Below the pieces are notes generated by a model. The model saw only the letters and a program-made list of their open reading frames with translations, was not told where the DNA came from and searched no databases. A stretch of DNA of 64,000 nt from contig QLIY01000352.1 in the NCBI GenBank assembly GCA_003260075.1, positions 72,132-136,131 on the forward strand. Direction: 5' to 3'. This document shows positions 1 to 45,225 of this stretch, piece by piece; positions within the stretch are counted from its first letter, which is position 1; every line of letters starts with the position of its first letter. The DNA is from Phallusia mammillata (Eukaryota > Chordata > Ascidiacea > Phlebobranchia > Ascidiidae). The position numbers were made by a program, and so were the translations under genes.

Positions 1-1213
1 CCACACATGCAAAGTTGTAGATAATGCATTTCAATAGATAACAATGAGTAAGTTTGGTATTGTTAAGACAAACACAGTGATTGGTACTGTGCATATTTAA
101 ATATGCTATATGGAGTACAAACTATGTAAATTCAAAAACTCATTTTAGGGGGCTAGTAGGATAACTAATCAAGGTTCAACACACACAAACTCAAAAATAT
201 GAAACCTCAATGACTCAATCAATAGTACTGCAAAATTTCAGCCCAATCCGCCAATGTTTAAAATTTCAACCACTAGAGGTGTTTTGAGCAACAACCGTTA
301 ATGTTTCTTACGTCATAGGGCTGTTAACAAGCCCCTAACTGCCATGGCGCAAAACCGTCCACCAAGCAACCCACAAAGTCACAAACGAGTAACATACAAC
401 TGGTTGCCCTTGTAACACTATTGTGCCACAGAAATCTTTTGTTTGTGGTGCCCAGTAACATACAAATACGTTTTACACTTTGCGGGCTTGTGGGGTAAAT
501 GTTAGGGCTACGGGGTTGAACAGAACAATCGACACCTATAAATGGCATACAAGCTATCCAAATTTTAGCCAATTCTGACATTGTTTACAAACTCACCCCT
601 TTTAGGGGGGTAGTGGGGTAAATATTTACTAGGGTTATCCGGACAAACAAAGTAGGATGCACATCTACATAACTATATCTACCATCTGTATAAGTTTCAG
701 CCACATCTATCAAACATTTGATGGCAAAACAAGTCTGACAAACTTTGGGGAAAAATACCCATTTTAGGGGGCTAGAGGAGTAAATACTGGGGTTATCAAC
801 AAAAACAAAGTGTGATGCACATCTAAATAACTACATCTACCATCTGTGTAAATTTCAGCCACATCCATCAAACATTTGATGNAGTGGGATGCACATCTAC
901 ATAACTATATCTACCATCTGTATAAGTTTCAGCCACATCCATCAAACATTTGATGGCAAAAATGAAACATTGTTAACAGCGGTCTGCTGAGTACAGCAGC
1001 ACTTTTTAAAATTGCACGCCAATTTTGTTTGGTTGAACATGGAAATTTTGCGCCAAAGGCATTTAGTTGTCCTGTCATGACCTATATTACTTGCTTTGTG
1101 CCTACTGAAATTGATCCTGCATGTGTGCACACAGGACATGTTGGTCCTACCCGTCAAAATTCTCATTGAGAACTGCTGTGTTCTGCAGACTAGTTTAACA
1201 ACATTAAGCTCAC
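1..1213. repeat. Degenerate tandem repeats inside a CSN2 intron
   Basis: No exon was found here. Between about 590 and 960 a unit of roughly 150 bp recurs. Each copy has a TTTTAGGGGG-type block, then GATGCACATCTA, then ATCTACCATCTGT, then CAAACATTTGATG. Copies lie at about 600-740, 758-881 and 883-960, and weaker versions of the TTTTAGGGG block occur at about 143 and 597. The single N at 882 interrupts a copy, and the sequence after it resembles the first copy better than the one just before the N. This suggests an assembly join inside the array. Confidence 0.6.
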
Positions 1214-2406
1214 CTTAATATACATTAAAAGATGCTTGTATCTTGACATCATCTCATCATGTTTACCAAGTTTAAAATTGATTTTTGTCATTTGTTTTAA
1301 TGCTTTAAATCCCCATTCTCCCTTTTCTTCTTCCAACTCAAGGACCTAAAAATAATAATTCATTACAGGAAAAGTTTATGACTATTTTTTAAACTTTTAG
1401 TTTTCAGCACACAAAACAGACCTTTTGAAAACTTTCCAAAGCAAGCCTTGTGTCATCTTCTTTTAGGGCTTTAGAGTTGTAATATTGATTTTCGAGATCA
1501 ACATCAGGTTCTGAGTTGTCATCTTCCGAATATTCCTGTTTTAAACAAGTACATTTGAACTTTGCAAAAATGTATGCTTAAATTTATAACATTACCAATA
1601 AACCGTACAAGTGATAATTAACTAGCTGGTAATTAGAAGATATATACAATAAAAACTATAAAATCAAAAGTACAAAACATTAAGCTGCGATTTTTTGTTT
1701 ATTGGCGCATGCGACAATAAACGTAATAAAAGACACAAAACAAGTACCTCAACGGGTTGATGGCAGATAACAGAAATCGCTAGCGTAACAAAATGTAAGA
1801 GGATAAACAAGACAAAAACATTAACACAAATACATACGAAATGGAAAATTCGACGATATGCAAATTAGGCTAGGTCTGTATGGATGGGTCATGAAGTACC
1901 CAGTCAGGGACTTGCCTTAATGACGATAGAGCACATAATAGTGCAAAAAGTACAATGGGACAAAGCTAATTTACATAAAGTACAATTAGTCCACATTAAG
2001 CTGCACGACAGTGCACACTGTTTCGACCTATAAGGTCTCATCAGTGCAGCTGGTGACGAGAGATCGGCCGCATTGGCTAGTGTAGCCATCCAACGTAACT
2101 CCAGTTTGTTGGGAGCAACAGGGTACAACCCCATGCATCACCTAGTTTGTGCGATGCCACAACTGGGCATACAGCACAGATGAAACTGGCTCACAATGGC
2201 CAAGCAACTGCTTGGGAACCACAGTGAAGTCGGCTCAGTGTCACAGTATCAATGTAAAAGCATATAGAGCCAATAAATGATAAGCTGCAGACANATTAAG
2301 TTTGATACAATAAAAACTCGAAAAGCAAAAGTACTAGATATAAAGTTGTCATACTAACCAAGTCATAATCAACGTCACTGTCGCACATGAAGTCACCATC
2401 ATCCAT
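1214..2406 (-). CDS. COPS2: COP9 signalosome subunit 2, N-terminal exons (partial)
   Basis: CSN2 is a PCI-family scaffold subunit of the COP9 signalosome, which removes NEDD8 from cullins. Three exons are visible: 2359-2406 (starts [16 protein letters not shown]), 1422-1535 ([20 protein letters not shown]...) and 1214-1345 ([19 protein letters not shown]...). They give 98 residues in phase-0 exons with GT/AG borders and follow the conserved CSN2 N-terminus in order: acidic start, the NSEP and [14 protein letters not shown] block, then the first helical repeats. The ATG is the first in exon 1 and matches the family start. The next exon should lie left of position 1; I see no CSN2 coding sequence between 1 and 1213. 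Intron 1 (1536-2358) contains a hammerhead-like motif on the same strand. Identity is close to certain; only the 5' part is present. Confidence 0.95.
2000..2050 (-). ncRNA. Hammerhead ribozyme-like motif (type I), in CSN2 intron 1
   Basis: Read on the minus strand, the segment contains in order: stem I 5' arm GCTGCA, core CTGATGA, stem II GACC, loop TTATA, closing GGTC, core GAAA, stem III CAGT with loop GTGC and closing ACTG, then TC, which forms the cleavage triplet GTC, and finally GTGCAGC. All invariant hammerhead core positions are present, including the A15.1-U16.1 pair and a GUC cleavage triplet. Predicted cleavage falls between 2007 and 2006. Stem I pairs GCTGCA with TGCAGC, and one flanking A-T pair extends it; one G directly after the scissile bond is left unpaired. 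The motif is on the sense strand of the CSN2 pre-mRNA. It may derive from a retroelement, since animal hammerheads often sit in Penelope-like elements. Activity is untested. Confidence 0.6.
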
Positions 2407-5390
2407 ATTTGATGCTAAATTATGTATAAATTTACACAAAAATAAACGCCATTGCAGTGCCTAGCCTAAATTTATCAAAATGTAATTTTAGCTTGGATTT
2501 TAATTTTCCATGCAAATTTGCACAGCACTACCAACATAGAGATCATTCATACTTTTTGATGTCTATGGCAATGGTGTTAACCGCGCCGCGCAAATTGTTT
2601 CGGTTATTTTGACCGTGCAACCGCGGTCTTAAATGCTTTTAACAACATGTCGATGCCATACACTGCGCTAATTATGTAATTTGCTTTTGCTATTAACAAA
2701 CTATCGACAGTATGTACACAGGCTTGTTACGTATTTGTGTCATGAGTAAGCACAACGATTGTGAAATAACAAGGACTTTTGGGTAGGCCCCCTGTTTTGT
2801 AGTGTTAGTGAAAGTTCGTTGCATGTAAACTTGCAATTTGCAGTATATTTTCTTTCAACACCTTGTTCATCTGCATTTTCAGAAAGGGTGTTTTTATGTA
2901 CGACTTAACTACTAGGATATGTGAAGTAGTGAAGAAAGGATCAGCTGCTCTCAGATTTCATTATTGCAATGTTTTTAAGTGTTTCTTGATAGAGTGAGTG
3001 CTGTATTTTGTTGATTTGTGTTGTATTGTTCAAGTTTGCTTGGAACTTATTATATGTGATACTATTGCTGTTTGATCATTTAATCATTAAATTAAATTTG
3101 AATGCAAACTAGTGACTTTTCAGGGTAAACATTAAAGTGTGTTGCATGTTTTGAAGATTTAAGAACTGATGTAGAGGTTTATGGTAAAATGTCATGTGCG
3201 GTGCAGTTGTCAACTAAACTGTTGCCAAAATTTGCAGAATTGTTGTGTTCGAACTGCGAACAAAGATCCGAAAATTTCTGATCATAGGGTTCATAGGGTT
3301 GGTTGTGGTTTAAAAAAATACCCAATGGGCTAAATTTATGTTCGCCGAAACCAAGTATTCGGCAGTTTTAGCAATTAAATTTGGCCTTTATCAAGCGAAA
3401 AAAATAATTATATCGGTATCCCGAATATTCGAGATACATCACAAGTTTTTTATGTAGATCTTTCCCATTGTTGTCAACTTTACCAGGGAAAGAGTGTTTT
3501 GGACCATATTTAGGCTTTGTTTGCAAAAAATGGCCAAGTACAGGCCAAAGTTTCAACATTGCACAATTGTAACTTCAGTTTCTTCTCACGCATTTGCATG
3601 TGTGTATTTATCTATTGCGCACAGCTGTAAATCTTTGTGTAGGCCTATGCGTCAAATAGGTTCAATCGGTACACCGAAATTCGGGGCCTTTGCAAAGTAT
3701 AAGGGCTCATCACAACAGAAAGGTTACAGAATCCCTGTTTTGTAATAATGTGGTATATCGGAAAACGACATTAGCGTATAGGTCAGGGATGGCGAACCAC
3801 TGACCCGCGGGTCAAAAAGTGACCCACCACATAAATTCCAGTGACCCACTTGTAGTTTCAAAAATTTATACTGATTACTATAGGTAGGGTTACCAGATTT
3901 CCAAGATTAAAAACCAACGCAACAGTTAACTTTAAGTCCTTTGCCAGATTGCCTATTGTCTCAATATACAGATTGTTGAGTCAATTGTGAGGCAACAGAT
4001 ATGTTTATTTAAACGTACAACTTGAAACGATTTGTTGTACCTTTGTTGACGCTGTTCGGTTCCACACATGAATTTCATAAAATCAAGTGCCAGGAATCGT
4101 CTCAGCTCAGATATGACTGCTGCGTGTATTAAACTGAAAACTACCTAGGATTACAAGACTTGCAGAAAAGATGCAGCAACAAGCATCTTGACATTGACAT
4201 GTAAAAAAATATGTGACCCACTTCGTTTTCTTTTCGAATTTTGATATCATGTTTGACCCATTCAACTAACAAGGTTCGCCATCCCTGGTATAGGTCATAC
4301 ATTTGATGGTGCTGAAAAGTTTGGCTTGGTTTGTAATCGGCTGAAAGGACTTTGAAGGAGCTAGTCCCTGGTCGGAAAACATTCTTTTGACAACATAAAC
4401 AACATCAGCATCGTATGCTAGACGCTTGTTTATTGCTGATACGGGCAACGTACGACAATCACTACAATGCACTAGACGCAGTACCTATATGTATCTTAGA
4501 TTTCGATAATTCGGTCATATTCCATAGCAGACAAATCATGACACGACAGAGTGACGTTTATCACGTGGGAGCGGCCTGAAGATTTGTGGAACGAAAAAAA
4601 TCGAACGAAGAGAACAAAATGAACAGCGAACATGGAAAAAGTAAGTTATTTACAGAGTTGTAACGTTATTGGCAGAGCTGAAGACTTCGGTTCAGTCAAA
4701 ACAGCCAAGTCAAAAATCAGTACTTACAGATTAATCCATCTACTTTGTAGTGGGTAATCTGTAATAAGTTATATTTGCCCAGAAAAGAAATATGTCAAAA
4801 ATATGTTTTATGGCCGCAGCAATAAAAAACTCTTAACTGAGTGAAGAAGACACCAAATCATTGCAAAAATGGAACACCTTAAAAATAAGCATTCCAAAAC
4901 TACACCATTGAAGCAACACACGTATACTGTATGACGACAGATAACCGCGAAGTGTTTGGAACTGTATCGAGTAACGTAAAATTCGACGAAAATGTCTGTA
5001 AAAGCAACCGCATGAACACATAAGAGCACAGAAGATGCATGCTCAAGAGAACTCCGCAAGATCGCAGTGTTACAACGAATGCATGCTTTTAATTTTATAG
5101 CGAGCAACGCTCGGCACAGTAGAGATACATTTTTTTGTCAGGGTGAAGTGACAAACGCAAATTGTCCGCAAATGACCTTTAACCCTGGACATAATCGGGA
5201 GTGCAAATTACGCGCAAAAATTACCGTTAAATCGCATAAGGAAAGACTTTCTCGGTCAAAATATGAGCTACGTGAGTCGACTGAAATCCATTGCAAACAT
5301 GTACAGGTGAGCAAAGTGATTCGGTTGGTGTAAGGCAATCACGATGTGCGGTGACCCGTAACGGTGATCACGTGAGCTGTGACGTTGGGA
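2407..5390. other. Intergenic region between CSN2 start and groucho 3' end
   Basis: The 5' ends of CSN2 transcripts and the 3' UTR of groucho should fall here, both genes being on the minus strand. I see no convincing coding exon. The only structured feature recognised is the hAT-type element at 3784-4287. A TTTATT (AATAAA on the minus strand) at about 4430 is a possible but distant groucho poly(A) signal. A single N at 2294, inside the neighbouring CSN2 intron, marks another assembly join. Confidence 0.5.
3784..4287. mobile_element. Non-autonomous hAT-type element, 504 bp, with 8-bp target duplication
   Basis: The element begins CAGGGATGGCGAACC and ends with the exact reverse complement GGTTCGCCATCCCTG. 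It is flanked by perfect 8-bp direct repeats GTATAGGT at 3776-3783 and 4288-4295. An 8-bp target duplication with CAGGG-type ends is the hallmark of hAT transposons. It holds no transposase-sized reading frame, so it must have been moved by an enzyme encoded elsewhere. Confidence 0.9.
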
Positions 5391-38163
<32,773 letters not shown>

Positions 38164-41100
38164 GTTCGGTATCTTGTCCGATGGCACTTTTATGGTTAAA
38201 TCCTTTTCCAGTTAATGAGAAAAGTAATATCAAGCGCACCAAACGGGTGGGCACACATGTATTACAAAATTCTAAAAGCAACCTGAAAATCAAAGACACA
38301 TGACAAGAAAGTACAGGTCAATTATACAGTCTTGTCCACAAGCACCTAGGTCGTTTCATCTGCCCAACAAGCTGTAATTTGCGGCAATCGCCTTCCTATG
38401 TACCGAAATAACGTTTGGTGGTTAAATATTGCTTAACAATTGCGCAAACAATTGCTTCCCCCTGCGCGATTTCGCTCAATATTTACTCAAAAGCGACTAG
38501 GCCAGTTCCTGCATTTGCGCCTAATGCACTGGTTTATGTTGCAATCGAGAACGGTACTTGGCATTTTTGAGGACAATTAACAGCTACAACATAGCTCTCG
38601 CATCGAGATGCACTTTACGGTGCTAACCGATAAACTCATGACAAATTCTGACGTAATAGGTAATGTGCCTCATCAAAACTACATTATTTTGATATCTTAT
38701 GTTGCCAAAAACAACAACCACAGTATCACCTGGCTAGGCTGACGGTATAAAATTTTAAAAAAATGTGGCTACATTAGACTAATAACAATGTTCAACAAAT
38801 GTGGATAGATTATACAAAACTATAAATCATGTTGAAAACGATAGCGCAGTGTAATACATTCGGCCATGCTATCAAACCAACATGATAATAGTGCTTTTAT
38901 AATCACGTTATGACACTAGTCATGTCTCGAGTAAAGTCCTTAGTGCTAACTGAGCAAATCTTTCTAGCTGACCCAATACGCGAAGTTAAAATCACAAGCC
39001 GCATTATTCCCTTAACATCACAAGCAAAAAGACCCACACAGGCCCAAACACACTTCACGGCCATTCTTTCAACTGACTGCCATTGAATAGAGTACCTCAA
39101 GTACCATTCAGGGTGCTCTCCAAATCCAACTTAGCAGTGTCTCAACCAAGGCAACAACGCAAAAGGAACTGGGAGTGTCAGTACAAACAAGCCCTCAACT
39201 GAACCAGCACAAGAAATCAGTTACATTTACACAGTTACTTCTTACACTAACCACAAGCACAGTCAGTCTTTCAAATACCGATATATTCCTATAGTATCTG
39301 GGCGTAAATCAAAGCTTTGCATGATTGCTAATTTACTTCAGCTTTCTAATCCTGTTCAAAAACACGTCAACAAGAAAACGACAACGCTGTCTTGAAGAGA
39401 CAAGAGAATGCGGGTACTGTTGAAAACACAAACCCATTCATTATTCATAATGTCCCAGCATTTTGACCTAAATAGAGTTTAAGTCATACGAAACAATGGC
39501 GTGTGTAGCATCGATGATAAACCAGTTTCAATGTGAGTTTTTATTCCACCCAAGATCTTCAGTCAAGTCTTATGTTACAAATTCCAAGCCAAACATCTCC
39601 TCACCTATGACACTACAACTCATGAAACGGTGGAAAAACTAGCTGAATTACAAGAAGCTGTTCTTAACTTATTTCTGAGCTCGTATTGCTTTGTAACAAT
39701 CATTTTCTCGTTCAGTAAAGCTGCTGAAAAATGTCACCACTTACTACTAATATGTCACAGTACTGTATTACAAGCTCAGCAACATGCCAACGAAGTGTGT
39801 AGCACAGGAGTTCAGGTCTTTCCTACTGCTAAAGCTAGTGGGTCTATGCTAACAGGATGTGCCTCTGCATATACAAGCCGTGTTGTCTGCCGACACAGGA
39901 GATGAAACGCAAACGAACCGCAAACGGCGGCGTCTGAACCAAGATTGCCCCCCTTTTTCACACTTCGTGCTTTATGACAATGATACTTTTGCAAATGACC
40001 GTAACTAACACAGTTGGTGGCCGCACGACATAACAGACAATAATGTGGTCACCCACTTATGTCAGCACAAGCTGGCTTTCACTGCGGAAACAAAAGGGAA
40101 AAGGGAGAACCCTGAAGAACGCTTCGTTGACAAATTGACGGACTCCACGTGGCGTCGAAAACTAAACCAATAGTCGATGCTTTACGTACGTCAATCAATC
40201 CAACGTGGAGTCTCAGACATGCGAATGTATTGACAGCGTTTCAGGACAGTATGATAAGTGTTGATTGTCGGTAGTCCTATTTAGTTCTTGGAATTTGGAA
40301 ACTGCCATTATTATTTGCTTCATTATACTATATTTTTAATTTCAATGCAGTCGGACTAATCGTTCGGAGAGAGCCGGTATTTGAAAGCCCATTTCCTGTA
40401 ATGTTATATTCCTGTTGGTAATAAGATTATGCCGGATAAGTTGTCATTATAAATATGTGAGTGATCTAATGAATTATAATTTTGAAACTGCAGATCTATG
40501 TAAAATTAAAAAAGAGGAATAAAATACTTTTTCGGGATATTTTTGAAGGCTTTAATACATTTTTTGGTGGTTTTATACTTGTTTTATGTGTTTTTTACGT
40601 TTGCGATCTTACTTACTTGCGATCACCACGGTTCTAGTGGACTAACGATTTTGCGTGATCATTAAATCATAATATGTAACATCAACTATGTTTATGTTCC
40701 GTTAAAATATCTTGTGTACAAAAACCACAAATACCAGTGAATGTTGCTATGTTTATTTAGTGAATTCGGCTGGTCTGATTATTTGTAATGTGCATCCATT
40801 TGGTTGCGTTAAAACATTTTAGATCTACCACACAAAACGTTGCGCGGTTTGGTTTAAAAATCAAATTAAAATATCTTCGAAAATCAAACCTGAATAGTTT
40901 TCTACTATTGGAAGAAACCTAAGAGTGATAAAATTGTCAAATTTATACAGAAACCAAAAGCATAGAGATGAAATTTATACAGAAACCAAAAGCAAGCAAA
41001 AATTACAGCCTACCACATAAAATGAACCAAAGTCTATCATAGATACTTTTCTTAAGTGTCCATCATTTAGCCTACGTGACCAAAAAGTCATCAAAACACA

Positions 41101-42033
41101 CTTGACTGTGAAATGAAGCAATTTGTTGTCTCATATGCTTAAATCTATGTCACACGAACAAGACGTTAGTTGAGATTAGTATTCAACCGTAACCTACATC
41201 CGTTTGCGACTGACTGGTGCTTCAGTGTTTCCTTTGCTCTCTAGCAACACCTTGTGATAATAAAATATGGAGTGTGCCAGACCGAATGTTGAATCAATCG
41301 GATTTGGTGAAAATATCAGAGGTGCTTTTGAAAGAATTAAAATTTTGCTTATCTTATTTGTTTAAAAGTTGTCGTTAGCTTCAAACGCTATCGAAGGAAA
41401 AAAATAGACAAATAACTAAATAACTAATATTACTTCACTGTTATGGAAACCCTGCAGACTATATCAAAACTTACCGTATGCCATTACTGTCCCCTCTTTC
41501 GCCGCATTCCCAAAAAAGGTTTCTCATTTTTTAACAACCCAATTCCGTAAAAATCAGCCATCTTTTTTGCGTCCTGTATGACTTTAGTACGGTGCATTGT
41601 GGGTTTCGTTTATATTTCTTGCGAAGTTGCTTTTTGATTAGTTCATGCCATAGACAGCTTATTACAAGTGAACATCCTTTTAATTTTAAATCAAAATTCA
41701 TTTCGATTTTAAGTCGTGGGTTTTTATAGTTGTTGTTGTGGGGTAGGCTTTGATATCTGTTACATGCGGCAAATGAGATATTGCGCATGCGCGTGTACGC
41801 CACGCGGTCCCTGTCTGTTTACTCGACGTTGATTGGTTCGAAGAGAAACTAGTGGTGCGTAACAAGTCGCGATTGGCCGAAGGAGATCATGCGGGGCGCA
41901 TTTTGTTCGGAAACGTCCATTTTCGTCTGTGCTGTGAACTGCATAGTTGCTGGTTTAATGTAGTTGTTTGTGTATACCTTTTTTAATAGGTCGGCACTGG
42001 TTTGGGTTAAGGAGAGTGATAGCATTTTCTGTT
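38164..42033. other. Region upstream of groucho and of the THAP gene 5' exon
   Basis: This is a divergent promoter arrangement: groucho is read leftwards from about 38163 and the candidate THAP 5' exon rightwards from about 42034. I find no coding exon in between. Two inverted CCAAT boxes (GATTGG at 41831 and 41871) precede the 42034 exon. A groucho core promoter could not be picked out by eye. Confidence 0.5.
41831..41876 (+). promoter_or_regulatory. Pair of inverted CCAAT boxes upstream of candidate THAP-gene 5' exon
   Basis: GATTGG occurs at 41831-41836 and 41871-41876, 40 bp apart, about 160-200 bp before the ATG-containing candidate exon. Paired NF-Y sites are common in TATA-less housekeeping promoters. 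The assignment as a promoter is inference. Confidence 0.4.
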
Positions 42034-42104
42034 ATGGATGTATTGCAAAAATTAGGTTTTAATCGAGGCAAAAAAGTCATGTACAATGAGAACAACTGTA
42101 AAAC
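42034..42104 (+). other. Candidate 5' exon with an upstream reading frame, THAP gene
   Basis: An ATG at 42034 opens MDVLQKLGFNRGKKVMYNEN then NCKT and stops at a good donor, GTGAGT, at 42105. If spliced to the acceptor before 45802, this frame runs on to a TAA at 45869-45871, 46 residues in all, and overlaps the THAP start codon in another frame. It would then be a 5' UTR exon with an upstream frame. It could also belong to another transcript. I do not recognise the peptide. Confidence 0.35.
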
Positions 42105-42527
42105 GTGAGTCTAACAAAGAACATTTCGTGTTTTTTAAGTAATAAACAGATCTGTTAATATTACAGTCTGGTACGTTATGAGATTTTTACCTTAATGCTG
42201 GTATGTGTGGTTATCGACGTTGTTTGTTTACGAAGTGGCGCACGCGCAGCAACCTTGCTACTTGCTAGGCTGCTGCTGGTTGTGGGCTGTGGCGAAAAGT
42301 CACGTGATGTGTAAAATTTGGTGCCTGATTTTTTTCTGCTTGCTTAACTGTGTTAATTCAGCTTGCAGTGTTGGTAAGCAAGTATTAAAGGTATTTTGCT
42401 GTTTTTTGGCTGTGACGATTATAATTGTTGGTATAAGGGTTACATAATAATAAAGATATCTTTGTTTTGTTAAAAATGCTTTGTTTGATAAAAGTGAATT
42501 GTAATGATGAACACCAGATTTAGGTTT

Positions 42528-42810
42528 GAGAATAGAAGTGTATATAAAATGAGCTGCTGAATTACAAGCATGAAGTGTTACTTTTAAAAATAAAAGCTCT
42601 GAAGGAAATTGCACAAAAACAATTTTCTAGTGAAACTAATTTTAATTTGTACATGTATTTAGGGGGGGGGGGGGAGAATAGAAGTGTACATAAAATGAGC
42701 TGCTGAATTACAAGCATGAAGTGTTACTTCTAAAAATAAAAGCTCTGAAGGAAATTGCACGAAAACAATTTTCTAGTGAAACTAATTTTAATTTGTACAT
42801 GTATTTAGGT
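42528..42810. repeat. Direct duplication split by a 13-G run
   Basis: Copies at about 42528-42661 and 42674-42810 both start GAGAATAGAAGTGTA and end ACATGTATTTAGG. They differ at about three positions. The G run 42662-42674 is at the junction. Confidence 0.85.
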
Positions 42811-42972
42811 AGGTGGTTTTCTTGTCAAACAGTATTGATATCGTGTGACAAACTTAAGTTTTTATTTGATTGGTTTAAATACAAAAACGTCCATCTCAAT
42901 TGATCCTTTTTACCATCTCAATTTGAGTTAAAAAATAGAAGACTAGAAAAAGCCTAGTCTTGATTTTTAAGG

Positions 42973-43272
42973 AATAAATAACAATTTCTCGCTAGAGATT
43001 ATGTCACGTATCATAGACAAAAAGTAAATGAGACACCTCTTAATATGTGTATTTTTCGTTTCAACTCACTCCAAGAGCGCACTGGGCACATTACTTTGTT
43101 CCTTTGCTTTCAAAGTGGGGGGGGGGGGAATAAATAACAATTTCTTGCTAGAGATTATGTCTTGTATCATAGACAAAAAGTAAATGAGACACCTCTTAAT
43201 ATTTGTATTTTTCGTTTCAACTCGCTCCAAGAGCGCACTGGGCACATTACTTTGTTCCTTTGCTTTCAAAGT
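42973..43272. repeat. Direct duplication split by a 12-G run
   Basis: Copies 42973-43116 and 43129-43272 run from AATAAATAACAATTTCT to TTTGCTTTCAAAGT. They differ at several positions (for example CTCGC/CTTGC and TCACGT/TCTTGT). The G run is 43117-43128. Confidence 0.85.
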
Positions 43273-43622
43273 AGCGATTTTTAACTTGTGTTACCAATAA
43301 ATTTCACCTTTTCCATGCAGTAGTCAATTTTGGTTGTGTTATATCTATACAAAGACCCACAGTCACTTCGTTTTTTGCCAGTTTGGTAAAAATCACTACT
43401 GGTGGTCGGTGCTACAGGCAAAAAGGATATGTTTTTCGAGAAATAAAAAAGTCAAGAAATATGAGAACCCTAGTAATGCTGCTTGGTGAATAATGTAGTG
43501 CAACTGTGCTGCTATATATATTGTGTTTCACCAGGTGAAATCACCTCAAATTGTAAAGGGCTCTGCACACCAGTTGCGGTTGACAGTTGCAGCTAGCGAT
43601 GTCGGCGGTTGTTGGCGGATTT

Positions 43623-43681
43623 TTCGTGTAACGTTTGGCGTGACGTTGGCCCTTCACACCGGCAGTGCGGTTGACGTCAAT

Positions 43682-43718
<37 letters not shown>

Positions 43719-43777
43719 CGTGTAACGTTTGGCGCGACGTTGGCCCTTCACACCGGCAGTGCGGTTGACGTCAATGA
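43623..43777. repeat. Direct duplication split by a 35-G run
   Basis: Copies at about 43623-43681 and 43717-43777 share TTCGTGTAACGTTTGGCG through GGTTGACGTCAATG with one T/C difference. The G run is 43682-43716. Confidence 0.85.
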
Positions 43778-44858
43778 CTTTTGTTGCTAAGACAACTGGG
43801 TCAATGTGTTTGACATATTGAGTGTTTCTACTTATTTAAGAAACTTGCTACAAAATTCCGTTGAGTTTATGTTGTGACAAAATATAACAGTGATCGTCAT
43901 CCCACTGTAAAATGTTTCCAAAAACAATTGCAACAGCAGGGGGGGGGGCCTTTTTGCAAAGTAGTGGTTTGATAAGTAAAAAATCAATGTATTAAAAATG
44001 ACCAGTTGACCACCCAAGACTAAACAAACAAGCTGTATATAAAAGTTATTTAAACCACTGGTAATCAGTTCTTAATTGACTCCATTCTTTTTTACTGGGA
44101 AATAACAACAAAACAATTCACCTACAAACAAAAATACCTAAATCAAGCAGAAATGTATCATAAACACAAGTCAACACCCGCCGAATACCAAATTTTTCAC
44201 CCAGCAGTTCGGGGGGGGGGTAAAAACACAAGATTGCAGAAATGCAAAAAAAAACAATCATATGACAACATATATATATACAAAAAAGCTTAAATGTAAA
44301 AAGGTGCATGTTCATTTTAATTTCATCACAAACTTGCACATTGTTGCACAATCACAATGATGCTAGATGTTGTGAAATGCAAGAAAAAGCTTGTGGCATT
44401 TTTTTCTGAAGTTTGTAACTTCATCATTTTGCTGTGCGATGTTGGATGAGGTTTTCATTGGAAAATTGCTTTCTATAGTCTGACAAACATGTCACAAATT
44501 CATGTCTTGAATTCTGGAAACATATGGAACAGTTGATCAGCAGAAACTACATTTTTATTCAAGTATACTAACCTGGAAATCCATTTATACACACATTTTT
44601 TTTCTTGCCATGAAGTTACAGTTCTGCAACAAATCATAGTTGTTAAAGGAACAATACATTTAGAATTTATACCAAAATTCACCTACACCTAGGCTCATAT
44701 GAATAGTGTGTTTAGAATTAAATGTTTTATAATGCTCTACGGGGGTATATACTGTTTTATGTACATGATTGTAGCCATTGTTCTATTGGTCTGCTGGTGT
44801 GTGGAGCATATATAAGTGTTTTATATTGACAGGAGCAATTTATAATTCAGTCTGTTTT

Positions 44859-45042
44859 GAGTTCAAATCCCAAGCACAAATGACAAACTTCCTTTCTATA
44901 TGTTTGAACCAACCCTGTGTACTGAGGTGATTGAATACTGTAGCGGGGGGGGGGATTCAAATCCCAAGCACAAATGACAAACTTCCTTTCTATATATATG
45001 TTTGAACCAACCCTGTGTACTGAGGTGATTGAATACTGTAGC
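44859..45042. repeat. Direct duplication split by a 10-G run, containing a tRNA box-B-like word
   Basis: Copies at about 44859-44944 and 44955-45042 share TTCAAATCCCAAGCACAAAT through GAATACTGTAGC. They differ in the length of a TA stretch. The word GAGTTCAAATCCC resembles a tRNA box B, and a similar word occurs on the minus strand near 53000, so a shared SINE tail is possible. Confidence 0.75.
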
Positions 45043-45225
45043 ACTTATTACATGTGCACGGTTAAAAAATCAATCTTGTATCAGAGCAAGATTCTTTGTC
45101 AACATTCCTATTTGTCTAATAACCTCTGTTTTGTTTATAAAATCCCACTGTGGTGATAAAATGTCCCAACAGTTGTTTAGTACCCTGTATTTTTATTTTT
45201 GTAGTACCAACAAACTCTTTTTAAT

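Noticed and set aside
4616..4641. Short ATG segment (MNSEHGK) before GTAAGT on the plus strand
   Set aside because: No downstream exon in compatible phase; the nearby open frame (5067-5333) would hit a stop when joined.
5067..5333. 88-codon plus-strand frame ending at a GTGAGC donor
   Set aside because: Unrecognised, and the next sequence is the terminal exon of groucho on the other strand.
43623..43777. G-quadruplex-driven tandem duplication as a biological mechanism
   Set aside because: The same seam structure recurs with allele-like differences, G on one strand only, and alongside N-marked joins; an assembly cause is simpler.
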